Source: Bacteroidales bacterium (GTDB taxonomy: Bacteria > Bacteroidota > Bacteroidia > Bacteroidales > UBA1402). From it: a stretch of DNA of 64,000 nucleotides. The notes under the pieces are model-generated. The model worked only from the letters and a program-made list of their open reading frames with translations. It made no database searches and was not told the DNA's origin. This document shows positions 36,193-43,504 of this stretch, one piece after another; within the stretch, counting starts at the first letter, position 1; every line of letters begins with the position of its first letter. The position numbers and the translations under genes were made by a program. The stretch is from the NCBI GenBank assembly GCA_021373135.1, contig JAJFTH010000004.1, positions 62,001 to 126,000 of the forward strand, in the 5' to 3' direction.

Positions 36193-37095
36193 ATGAAAAA
36201 ACGACTGACTTTTTTAATATTGTTGCTGTGCGCGGTGTTCCATTTATCTGCGGATTTGGCGGACTGGCACTGGCAAGAGGTGGAGTATCACTACGATGCA
36301 TCGGCACCTAACGAAACGGTAACTGTACTGATGAATTACTGGATGGATGGAACGGTTGTTTATGAAGGTCAAACCTACAATAAATTGTACCGGAAGTGTG
36401 TATATCAGGATTCTGCCAAACTTATTTCGAACAATGGATTGATTTACTCCTATGATACCATCTTTAGGTGCAATTTGCGGGAAGATGCATCCGGGCATAT
36501 ATATTATGCCGGCGGAATTTTTAATTATCCAGAAAGGATGCTGTACGATTTTTCTGATTGGTCAATCGGAGATACACTATATATAAATTTTGCCAATGAC
36601 AATACGATTTCCAAAATCATAACAGAAAACGACCTCGATTCCATACTCTTGCAGGATGGAAATTACGCTCAAACGTTTACGGGATTTAATTGTGAGCTCA
36701 TCAGAGGCATTGGTTTCAAGTTTAGTTTTCTGTCTATGGTATCTGTCTATTCGACCCAAATAGGAGGAATGATTGTCTCCTTTTACAAGGGAGATCAGCT
36801 AATCTGGAAGAACCCAGACTATGTCGGGTTGCAAAACCCCTCTTTCGGGGATGAAGTCAGGGCTTATTCCCATGAAGGTCGCCTGATAGTAGAAGTTCCT
36901 CCAGGCACCTGTCGGCTTGACGTGTATTCCCTGAATGGGTCATTACGACAATCCTGTTTTGCAAAAGGCATAAATGTCGTTAAAACGGCTCCGTTGCCCC
37001 CCGGCCTGTATTTTTACACCGTTATCGGTGGGAACGGCTCAATGATTGCACGAAACAAGATTGTCGTTCCTTATTCCCTCTATATGTCCAATTGA
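36193..37095 (+). CDS. Secreted protein, T9SS-type C-terminus (paralogue 3)
   Basis: A 300-aa protein with signal peptide MKKRLTFLILLLCAVFHLSAD. The middle part shares the CNLREDASGHIYYAGG and RMLYDFSDWSIGDTL pattern with the other two cargo paralogues. The C-terminus (LIVEVPPGTCRLDVYSLNG, then LPPGLYFYTVIGG) is a diverged type A sorting domain. It ends 13 nt before repeat copy B, so it is the last gene of the island. Confidence 0.75.
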   Translation: MKKRLTFLILLLCAVFHLSADLADWHWQEVEYHYDASAPNETVTVLMNYWMDGTVVYEGQTYNKLYRKCVYQDSAKLISNNGLIYSYDTIFRCNLREDASGHIYYAGGIFNYPERMLYDFSDWSIGDTLYINFANDNTISKIITENDLDSILLQDGNYAQTFTGFNCELIRGIGFKFSFLSMVSVYSTQIGGMIVSFYKGDQLIWKNPDYVGLQNPSFGDEVRAYSHEGRLIVEVPPGTCRLDVYSLNGSLRQSCFAKGINVVKTAPLPPGLYFYTVIGGNGSMIARNKIVVPYSLYMSN

Positions 37096-37108
37096 CAAAA
37101 GCAGGGAA

Positions 37109-37172
37109 AAATATCGCATAATAGACTAAGACCTCTCAGAGATAGGCTGCCTCAAAAAAGGCAGCCTTTTTT
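37109..37172. repeat. Direct repeat copy B (second tyrA tail and terminator)
   Basis: It reproduces AAA AAT ATC GCA TAA (Lys-Asn-Ile-Ala-stop, with synonymous differences from tyrA) followed by the 36-bp identical core and the GGCTGCC/GGCAGCC terminator (37145-37172). Synonymous changes suggest that this copy descends from a real tyrA 3' end and was not formed by a simple target-site duplication. Confidence 0.88.
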
Positions 37173-37266
37173 ATATCATTACTTTTATAAATCCCCATCA
37201 TCAGGCATTCCTGTGAATTATTCAAAAATATTTAATATTAATTTCATTTTTCTTTATATTATTTTA

Positions 37267-37296
37267 TTGTTAATTGAAATATTGTATTTATATTTG
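37267..37296 (+). promoter_or_regulatory. Promoter of the acyl-peptide-like operon
   Basis: TTG (37267-37269), exactly 19 bp, TATATTTG (37289-37296): a perfect Bacteroidota promoter. Expected start near 37303, giving a leader of about 45 nt, very AT-rich, before the 52-aa ORF. It is the only good promoter I see before 46208. Confidence 0.75.
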
Positions 37297-37347
37297 CAGC
37301 ACGAAAAACATTTAATTATTTATTAACTATTTATAATTATTTAATCA

Positions 37348-37506
37348 ATGAATAATAACCGTCAAAATAGGACAACGGAAAGTCCTGAAATTCAACACAA
37401 CCAAAAAGTGGAATGCGAGATTACAAACTCCGATGCATTCCGTGCAATGTTTGTGAACCGTACGATTGAGGAAAATACGGTGGCCGGATATCATCCGGAA
37501 CCTTGA
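37348..37506 (+). CDS. 52-aa peptide, first gene of the operon
   Basis: MNNNRQNRTTESPEIQHNQK begins a 52-residue, hydrophilic protein with a single Cys (VECEITNSDA) and the end NTVAGYHPEP. It has no signal peptide and no family I recognise. It lies directly behind a perfect promoter and 47 nt before the acyl carrier protein gene. Possible roles: a precursor peptide, a small regulator, or an accessory subunit. Confidence that it is translated is moderate and rests on position. Confidence 0.45.
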   Translation: MNNNRQNRTTESPEIQHNQKVECEITNSDAFRAMFVNRTIEENTVAGYHPEP

Positions 37507-37553
37507 TTACAGCCAAGCCATACAAAACATCATCCTATATAATCTGATCACAC

Positions 37554-37814
37554 ATGAAAACGACAAATCGCGAAACAGACAGAAATGAAATATCTTCCAT
37601 CATTGCGGAGATATTGGAAGAAGAGTTTGTCCTCTTTGAGGAAAATGCCAGACTGGTAGAAGACATCGGGTTGGACTCAATGGGCTTTCTCGAACTGGCC
37701 ATACAGATTCAACGTTCTTTCGGGACCATCATACCCAACGAAGAATGGAAAAGCATCATAACCATTCAGGATTTACTTGACACCATCGAAAAAAAGCAAC
37801 AGAAGGATGAATGA
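37554..37814 (+). CDS. Acyl carrier protein
   Basis: An 86-aa ACP. The phosphopantetheine attachment Ser is in IGLDSMGFLELAIQI (Ser about residue 43), within the usual four-helix length. As a second, cluster-specific ACP it should carry the growing acyl chain for the flanking ketosynthase, reductase and dehydratase. Its stop overlaps the ketoreductase start by 8 nt. Confidence 0.93.
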   Translation: MKTTNRETDRNEISSIIAEILEEEFVLFEENARLVEDIGLDSMGFLELAIQIQRSFGTIIPNEEWKSIITIQDLLDTIEKKQQKDE

Positions 37815-38541
37815 TTATGATCTTATCATCGGAGGTTCCAGTGAGATAGGCCTTTCAATCATCAAAAAGCTGGCGGGCAATGGCAGAAATGTACTTTACA
37901 CGTATCATCACAATGCCTCCGCAGTCACTGAAATCGAAGCATGGGCCAATGGCAAACCCGGGCGGACGATAGCTATAAAAATAGATATCCGGTCTGCACA
38001 GGATGTGGAATGTTTGGTTTCATATATCGCATCGAAAAAAATAAGGATTTCTTCTTTAGTCTACAACACAGGTCTGACAAACGACAAGCTTTTCCGAATG
38101 ATGTCCGAAGAAGATTTCAATAGCGTGATGGATGTGAATCTTTATGGATGTTTCAGAATCTGTAAGGCTTTGATTGACAATCTGGCAGTCCAACGGGGAA
38201 GCATCGTCTTCATCTCATCGGTTTCCGGAATGACGGGAAAGATCGGACAAGTAAACTATTCATGCAGCAAAGCCGGGCTGATTGCATTGTGCCGCAATCT
38301 GGCCTTAGAATACGCAAGTGTAGGCTTAAGGGTCAACTGTATTGCTCCCGGATTCATCAAGACCAAAATGCTTGACAAAATACCTGAAGAAAACATGAAA
38401 ATCATGAAAAAGAACATACCCTTAAAGAGAATCGGCTCACCGTCGGATGTGGCTAATGCCGTATACTTTCTGATTTCTGAGGAAAGCAGTTACATGACCG
38501 GGCAGACGCTAATTGTAGATGGCGGTCTATTAATGAGATAA
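37807..38541 (+). CDS. 3-oxoacyl-ACP reductase, FabG-like SDR
   Basis: A 244-aa short-chain dehydrogenase. The nucleotide-binding motif is GGSSEIG (residues about 8-14; normally TGxxxGIG), catalytic Ser is in SSVSGMTG, and Tyr-Lys in NYSCSKAG. The C-terminus MTGQTLIVDGGLLM is typical of FabG. The ATG at 37807 is chosen for the 8-nt overlap with the ACP gene and the correct N-terminus. It should reduce beta-ketoacyl-ACP intermediates. Confidence 0.92.
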   Translation: MNDYDLIIGGSSEIGLSIIKKLAGNGRNVLYTYHHNASAVTEIEAWANGKPGRTIAIKIDIRSAQDVECLVSYIASKKIRISSLVYNTGLTNDKLFRMMSEEDFNSVMDVNLYGCFRICKALIDNLAVQRGSIVFISSVSGMTGKIGQVNYSCSKAGLIALCRNLALEYASVGLRVNCIAPGFIKTKMLDKIPEENMKIMKKNIPLKRIGSPSDVANAVYFLISEESSYMTGQTLIVDGGLLMR

Positions 38542-38553
38542 ATCACAAATAAT

Positions 38554-39759
38554 ATGAATAAACACCGCGTAGTCATAACTGGTTTGGGCGTTGTTTCCCC
38601 CTTGGGATGCAATGTTGAGGAAATGTTCAGCAATTTATTGCAAGGTGAGAGCCATTTTCAAAAACCACAGAATTTTCTCAGAGAATATGAAGGAGGTTTG
38701 CGGCTGGTTTCACCGGTCTCAGATGATTATGAAAAAAGATGCCGGGAATATGAGGTCTCTATAGACCACAGTATCAGCAGTTATTCCTTATTAGCCTGCA
38801 AACAGGCGATTGAAAGTGCAGGATTAAAAAACGAGGAGGAAATGCTTCAACATGCCGATTTGCACATCGGCACCTCAGAGAGTTATTGTTTCGACAATAT
38901 CGACTACATCAAATGTTCCGGAAATGACGCCAAGGATTATCTGAAAGGACGGTATCCGGCAGAAACATTGTCTTTGATCGCTTCAGAGCTGAATATTCAG
39001 GGAGAAGCCCTTGCATTTCCCATTGCCTGTTCAGGAGGTAATGTATCCATATCGACAGGAGCCAGAAAAATCAAATACGGACAAAAAGACATTTGCATTG
39101 TAGGAAGTGTCGATCGCATCAGTGAAAAGACATACACCACCTTCCATTGTCTGGGTGCCTTGTCTCCTTCTTCCTGTAAGCCTTTTGACAAGCAAAGGGA
39201 TGGAATTACGGTCGGAGAAGGTGCAGGATTCTTGGTTCTGGAAAATCTGGAACACGCCATACAAAGAGGTGTGCCCATCCTGGCCGAAGTCATGGGGTAC
39301 AACATTTCCTGTGATGCTTACCACCTGACCACTCCTGATATCAATGGCATGATAGCGACGAAGTCCATCAGGAAAGCACTCGAAATGGCCGAAATCAAGC
39401 CGGAACAGATCAGTTACATCAGTCCACATGGCACCGGTACCTACAGCAATGACCTGCAGGAAGCAAATGCCATCTTTAGGATATTTGAAGGACAAGCTAA
39501 AGACATACCTGTCAGCGGCATCAAATCGATGTTGGGTCATTGCATGTCGGCGGCCAGTTCAATCGAAGCCATTGTCGCCACCTTATCCCTTCAGAAAAAT
39601 GCGATTCCGGAGACAATCAACACCTGTCAGTCAGACGATGCCTTTCCATGCAAACTGAACACGACCAACTTCTCTGACAGACAGGTATCGGCCATTTTGA
39701 GCAACTCCTTTGCCTTTGGAGGAAACATTTGTTCCATCGTATTAGCTAAATATCAGTAA
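38554..39759 (+). CDS. Beta-ketoacyl-ACP synthase (KAS II/type II PKS KS)
   Basis: A 401-aa condensing enzyme with a complete Cys-His-His set: Cys in FPIACSGGNVS, His in SPHGTGTYSND, His in SMLGHCMSAASS, and the final FAFGG. VITGLGVVSPLG begins the protein as in FabF. Catalytically competent by sequence; the loop after the Cys (SGG in place of SSS) differs from housekeeping FabF, consistent with a specialised pathway. 12 nt after the reductase and 2 nt before its degenerate partner. Confidence 0.93.
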   Translation: MNKHRVVITGLGVVSPLGCNVEEMFSNLLQGESHFQKPQNFLREYEGGLRLVSPVSDDYEKRCREYEVSIDHSISSYSLLACKQAIESAGLKNEEEMLQHADLHIGTSESYCFDNIDYIKCSGNDAKDYLKGRYPAETLSLIASELNIQGEALAFPIACSGGNVSISTGARKIKYGQKDICIVGSVDRISEKTYTTFHCLGALSPSSCKPFDKQRDGITVGEGAGFLVLENLEHAIQRGVPILAEVMGYNISCDAYHLTTPDINGMIATKSIRKALEMAEIKPEQISYISPHGTGTYSNDLQEANAIFRIFEGQAKDIPVSGIKSMLGHCMSAASSIEAIVATLSLQKNAIPETINTCQSDDAFPCKLNTTNFSDRQVSAILSNSFAFGGNICSIVLAKYQ

Positions 39760-39761
39760 TT

Positions 39762-40652
39762 ATGGGATACTATATCAACGACATCGTTACTTTTTCAAAC
39801 AAAGGGTTTGAAAAAATAGACTTCAATTTCATTGAATCTCCTGAAAACGCAGAAATCACAGACTACAGCTCAAGACACCTGCAAGGAAAAGGATTGCGTT
39901 TTGTACCACGCACGGTCAGAATGTTGCAGAATGTGGTGGGTGAAATACTGGAAAAAAATGGTTTGAATGCAGAGAAAGACATGATGGGCATATACAATAC
40001 CAATGACATTTGCGCATTGGAACCAAGTATTGACTTTGATCTGGAAGTGGAAAACTACGGTGTCAAGCTGGCCAATCCGATGAAAATACCCTACACACTC
40101 AATGGCTCGACAGCCGGTTGGTTGGCCATCAGGAGCAAAATGAACAACATCAACTTATCCGTCAACTCCGGTCGTTGCAGCATACTTGCAGCATTCAACC
40201 TCACCAGCCTTGACTTCATGGACAAAGAGACCAGCCATGCCATCATCCTGTGTGCTCATTATATGGGTGAGATGTATAAAAAGTATAACCAACACTCCAC
40301 TTTCAACAAGGAAATTGCCGTAGGTATCCTTGCCTCAGAGAAAAAGACGGACACCTCAATGATTGAAGTGCTGGAATGTCGCACCATGTCTTACAACAAG
40401 AAAAAACTGGAAGAAATCGTGGATCTGCAAACCGGATACACTTTCATCGATACGGATTTCTACATCAACCTGCAAAATCACGGACAGCTTCAGTTCTTTC
40501 AATCAACTTCTCCCCAGCTCTCCTGCCTACCATTCTTTATCAACAATATGGACTTGTTCCTTCCTGAAGATAAAGGCCAGGAGCACCAGTATATCATCAT
40601 AGACAAGAAAGGTTTCATGGGCTATATGAAATTTAAACGGTCACAGTCATGA
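39762..40652 (+). CDS. Degenerate ketosynthase / chain-length-factor-like protein
   Basis: A 296-aa protein related to the N-terminal ketosynthase half (AGWLAIRSKMNNINLSVNSG aligns with the region before the active Cys). By my alignment, the catalytic Cys position is Arg in SVNSGRCS, and neither the HGTGT nor the second His motif is present. It is short of the roughly 400 aa of a full KS. Directly following an active KS, it is best read as the heterodimer partner or chain-length factor, comparable to the KS-like subunits of aryl polyene clusters. The identity is inferred from weak similarity. Confidence 0.6.
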   Translation: MGYYINDIVTFSNKGFEKIDFNFIESPENAEITDYSSRHLQGKGLRFVPRTVRMLQNVVGEILEKNGLNAEKDMMGIYNTNDICALEPSIDFDLEVENYGVKLANPMKIPYTLNGSTAGWLAIRSKMNNINLSVNSGRCSILAAFNLTSLDFMDKETSHAIILCAHYMGEMYKKYNQHSTFNKEIAVGILASEKKTDTSMIEVLECRTMSYNKKKLEEIVDLQTGYTFIDTDFYINLQNHGQLQFFQSTSPQLSCLPFFINNMDLFLPEDKGQEHQYIIIDKKGFMGYMKFKRSQS

Positions 40653-41140
40653 TAGATTTCAGCAAATACAATGTTCTCGACATCCTGTCTCAGGCCACAC
40701 CAGCAGTATACATAGACAGAATTGTTTCATTTGATGATGATTCAAAACAATTGGTCGCAGAAAAATATATCGGTGAGGATGAGCACTTATTACAAGGTCA
40801 CTTTCCGGATAATCCGGTTGTTCCGGCCATTTTTACGATAGAGGCACTGTCACAGGCTTGTCATCTATGTGGATTTGCAATATGTGAAAGTGATCCCCAT
40901 ATTCCTCACATCAGTAAGAAATCCGAACATCTCGCCATCAAGGTGAACATCCGGTTCAAAAATAAGGCCAATCCCAAAGATACTTTATTGCTACAGGCCA
41001 GATTGGTCGAAGTGGTCAACATGGTCAGCATCTTCAAAGTGAAAGCCATCAACAAAGCAAATCACAAGACTGTTGCGGCCGGTGAAATTATGGGAATAGC
41101 CAGAATTATAAATGGGGAAGCCGAAAACCAGACAGAGTAG
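40649..41140 (+). CDS. FabZ/FabA-type hotdog dehydratase
   Basis: A 163-aa hotdog protein. LLQGHFPDNPVVPAIFTIEA holds the catalytic His, and EALSQACHLCGF the catalytic acidic position of beta-hydroxyacyl-ACP dehydratases. Overlaps the upstream stop by 4 nt (ATGA). It completes a reductive set (KS, KR, DH) but no enoyl reductase is present, so the product chain could remain unsaturated, perhaps a polyene. Confidence 0.88.
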   Translation: MIDFSKYNVLDILSQATPAVYIDRIVSFDDDSKQLVAEKYIGEDEHLLQGHFPDNPVVPAIFTIEALSQACHLCGFAICESDPHIPHISKKSEHLAIKVNIRFKNKANPKDTLLLQARLVEVVNMVSIFKVKAINKANHKTVAAGEIMGIARIINGEAENQTE

Positions 41141-41163
41141 GCAAATTTTAAAATCAATTTATC

Positions 41164-41244
41164 ATGGAAACAAAATCTTTTTCAATCGAACAGATGGAAG
41201 AACGTCAGGATGCTTTAACGATCCAAGTTCGCAAGATTTTCTAA
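41164..41244 (+). CDS. 26-aa candidate precursor peptide
   Basis: A tiny ORF beginning METKSFSIEQMEERQDALTI and ending RKIF. FSIEQMEER resembles the leader segment (FSIEQFEERFE-like) I remember from Bacteroidota ribosomal natural-product precursors; that memory is not verified. It is separated by 23 nt from the dehydratase and followed 3 nt later by a strong hairpin, then by a PqqD-M50 gene: the usual layout of precursor, partial terminator and processing gene. It may be a precursor with a very small core, or a remnant. Confidence 0.45.
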   Translation: METKSFSIEQMEERQDALTIQVRKIF

Positions 41245-41247
41245 ACC

Positions 41248-41279
41248 GAAAAGAGGGCATGGAAAACTGCCCTCTTTTC
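41248..41279 (+). terminator. Strong hairpin between peptide and M50 gene
   Basis: GAAAAGAGGGCA (41248-41259) and TGCCCTCTTTTC (41268-41279) form a perfect 12-bp stem with an 8-nt loop; the 3' arm ends in TTTTC. It can act as a leaky terminator or mRNA-stabilising structure that raises peptide expression relative to downstream genes. Confidence 0.75.
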
Positions 41280-41295
41280 CAAATCAACCACTTTT

Positions 41296-42378
41296 ATGCT
41301 AACTGACATCAATTATACTTTGGTAAAGACAGAAGATGATGCACATTATATTGAATATAAAGGCAACTACTTCAAGATCAACGATAACGCATATCACTTA
41401 TTATCAATGTTCAAACAAGGTCTGGACATTCATGAGATTGCACAAAATCTAAACATGGAAATAGCGGAAACGAACAATGCATTCATGCAAATCAAGGAAG
41501 CATTGACCAAAAAGGTTCGCCCTCCAAAAATCCAACGACTGTTCACCATCTTGAACAATCATTGCTGTAATGGTATAGGCGAAAGTTTTGGTTTTTTATT
41601 TGACAAAACCATCTTTTATGGCCTAATCATCCTATCACTAATAACGACTTTGTTATTTTATCTGCTTATCGCCGATTATTCGCTCCTTTCCTTCCATATC
41701 GGATTTGCAGGATATCTGGCCGCATTGATGATCATTATGTTTTTTCATGAAGTAGGACATGTTTGTGCCGGCAGCCATTATCAATTGAAAAATTTGAAGA
41801 TTTCAGCAGGCGTCTATTATATATGGCCGGTTTTTTATGTCTCCCTCAATCAACAAGTTCTGCTGCCAAGAGAGAAAAGAATCATCGTCAGTGCCGGCGG
41901 CTTATATTTCCAGTTGTTGCTGAATCTTTTGTGCATCATACTGAACGCCTTTTTTCAAAATGATTTTATTCTTTTGGTCATTCATTTGAATCTGGCTCTT
42001 TTTTTAGTGAACATCGCACCCATGCTTATTCTGGACGGATATTGGATTTATGCCGATCTGTTCAGGATCGAAAACCTGGATACCAAAGCCAAAGCTTTGC
42101 TGAAAACTCCGGTTTCAAAAATCAAATTTTTAAAGAATATCCCGGCCGCATTATCTGTCTACGCGGCAATACGTCTTCTGGCCATCCTATCAATCTGGTT
42201 CATGGCTTCATACTTCCTAATTTCAAATGCCGGGTACTTTCCGGACATCATCTATTCATTGCAAGAGGACCTCGGAATGGGAATCATTTTCAGAGCCGTT
42301 TTTTTGGCAATGCCCTATTTGTTGTTTCTAATCTATTTATACAAAACTATTTATGGAAGACTATCAAAAAATGATTGA
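41296..42378 (+). CDS. M50 site-2-type metalloprotease with PqqD-like N-terminus
   Basis: A 360-aa membrane protein. Residues about 1-75 look like a PqqD/RRE-type peptide-recognition domain (GNYFKINDNAYHLLSMF, then DIHEIAQNLNME). The membrane part has the zinc motif FFHEVGHVCAG (about 150-160), a GVYYIWPVFYV segment and the second M50 motif NIAPMLILDGYWIYADL. Relatives with this DGYWI form occur in peptide natural-product loci as putative peptide zinc metalloproteases. It likely binds and cleaves or exports a peptide at the inner membrane. It overlaps the acyltransferase gene by 26 nt. Confidence 0.8.
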   Translation: MLTDINYTLVKTEDDAHYIEYKGNYFKINDNAYHLLSMFKQGLDIHEIAQNLNMEIAETNNAFMQIKEALTKKVRPPKIQRLFTILNNHCCNGIGESFGFLFDKTIFYGLIILSLITTLLFYLLIADYSLLSFHIGFAGYLAALMIIMFFHEVGHVCAGSHYQLKNLKISAGVYYIWPVFYVSLNQQVLLPREKRIIVSAGGLYFQLLLNLLCIILNAFFQNDFILLVIHLNLALFLVNIAPMLILDGYWIYADLFRIENLDTKAKALLKTPVSKIKFLKNIPAALSVYAAIRLLAILSIWFMASYFLISNAGYFPDIIYSLQEDLGMGIIFRAVFLAMPYLLFLIYLYKTIYGRLSKND

Positions 42379-43504
42379 TAGGATGATCAATGATGGTTAT
42401 TGCACAATGCCCGACAAGCACAAAGCCATTTACGACTTAAACATATACTATCAGGATTTACAGGAAATCATGGAAAAAGCATATCCGGACCAATCCTCTG
42501 ACTTTTCTTTTGCCGTATTTCGCGCCGCGCTCTATCATTGGAATTTAGGCCATGATTCAACGACTGATTACGAGCTGTATAAGCTGTACCTTCGAAACAG
42601 GGACATCAACGAACTTCGAAGCCGTACCTTTTCCTTACCGGAAATAATGAAAATCAAAAGCAACGAGGAACAACTTTCAAAAAGATTCAAGGACGACATC
42701 GCTTCTCCCAAAAAACCATTCATCATCAGCTCTTTTCATTATTCGTCCTACAAATCTTTGGTTAATTATCTGATATACAATAGTTTTACTGTATATATCA
42801 TCGCATCGAACGGCATCATCAACCAAAACAGGGACAACTTGGATTTCTATGTCAAAGCGATGAATCATCCATTTGGAAAGCACTCAGATGTCAGATATAT
42901 CGGTGCAGAAGATTTCAATTCCATGTTGACATTGGCTGAAATTTTATCCGACAAAAAGATTGATCCCAAAACAGTTTTCTTGCTTTTCCCTGACGGAAAT
43001 ATCGGGAGCAAGCAAAACATTGACCCAAAACGTTTTGAACAAGTCTGTTTTTTAGGAAAAGATTTATGGGTCAGAAAAGGCGTCTTCATGTTTGCTGAAA
43101 TGTTTCATATCCCAATTTATAATGTAATAGTAGACAGCGATATACACACCAATGTCAATATTAATGTTGAATTTTACATTGAAAACCCCAAAATATTTAA
43201 ACATAATAGTAAAAATATGTTGATATTATTTTACAATGTATTAGAAAATTATTTACTTTGCAGAAATTTACACAAATGGGAATGCTGGGTGTATATTCAT
43301 TCCTGGCACGAGCATTTGACGCCACCTGTAGAGGACAAAGAATTTGTGTCGATAAACAATTACGATGAGAACCGCTTTACACTGATTGCCATCAAACAGG
43401 ACAAATACGTATTTGATTCAAAATACTATATATCCTACCCTATTCAGGGAAATGGAACAGAAACGTTAATGGATATCATCCTAAAAACAAATGTCACTTT
43501 ATGA
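42353..43504 (+). CDS. LpxL/HtrB-like acyltransferase
   Basis: A 383-aa protein. SSFHYSSYKSLVNYLI (near residue 120) occupies the place of the HxxxxE/D motif of lysophospholipid/lipid A acyltransferases, and LLFPDGNIGSK followed by CFLGKDLWVRKG and FAEMFHIPIYNVIV follows the family order. The His-x4-acid pair is not strictly conserved (HYSSYK), so the activity is uncertain. In context it would transfer the chain built by the ACP/KS set to an acceptor. Its stop overlaps the receptor start by 4 nt. Confidence 0.6.
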   Translation: MEDYQKMIDRMINDGYCTMPDKHKAIYDLNIYYQDLQEIMEKAYPDQSSDFSFAVFRAALYHWNLGHDSTTDYELYKLYLRNRDINELRSRTFSLPEIMKIKSNEEQLSKRFKDDIASPKKPFIISSFHYSSYKSLVNYLIYNSFTVYIIASNGIINQNRDNLDFYVKAMNHPFGKHSDVRYIGAEDFNSMLTLAEILSDKKIDPKTVFLLFPDGNIGSKQNIDPKRFEQVCFLGKDLWVRKGVFMFAEMFHIPIYNVIVDSDIHTNVNINVEFYIENPKIFKHNSKNMLILFYNVLENYLLCRNLHKWECWVYIHSWHEHLTPPVEDKEFVSINNYDENRFTLIAIKQDKYVFDSKYYISYPIQGNGTETLMDIILKTNVTL

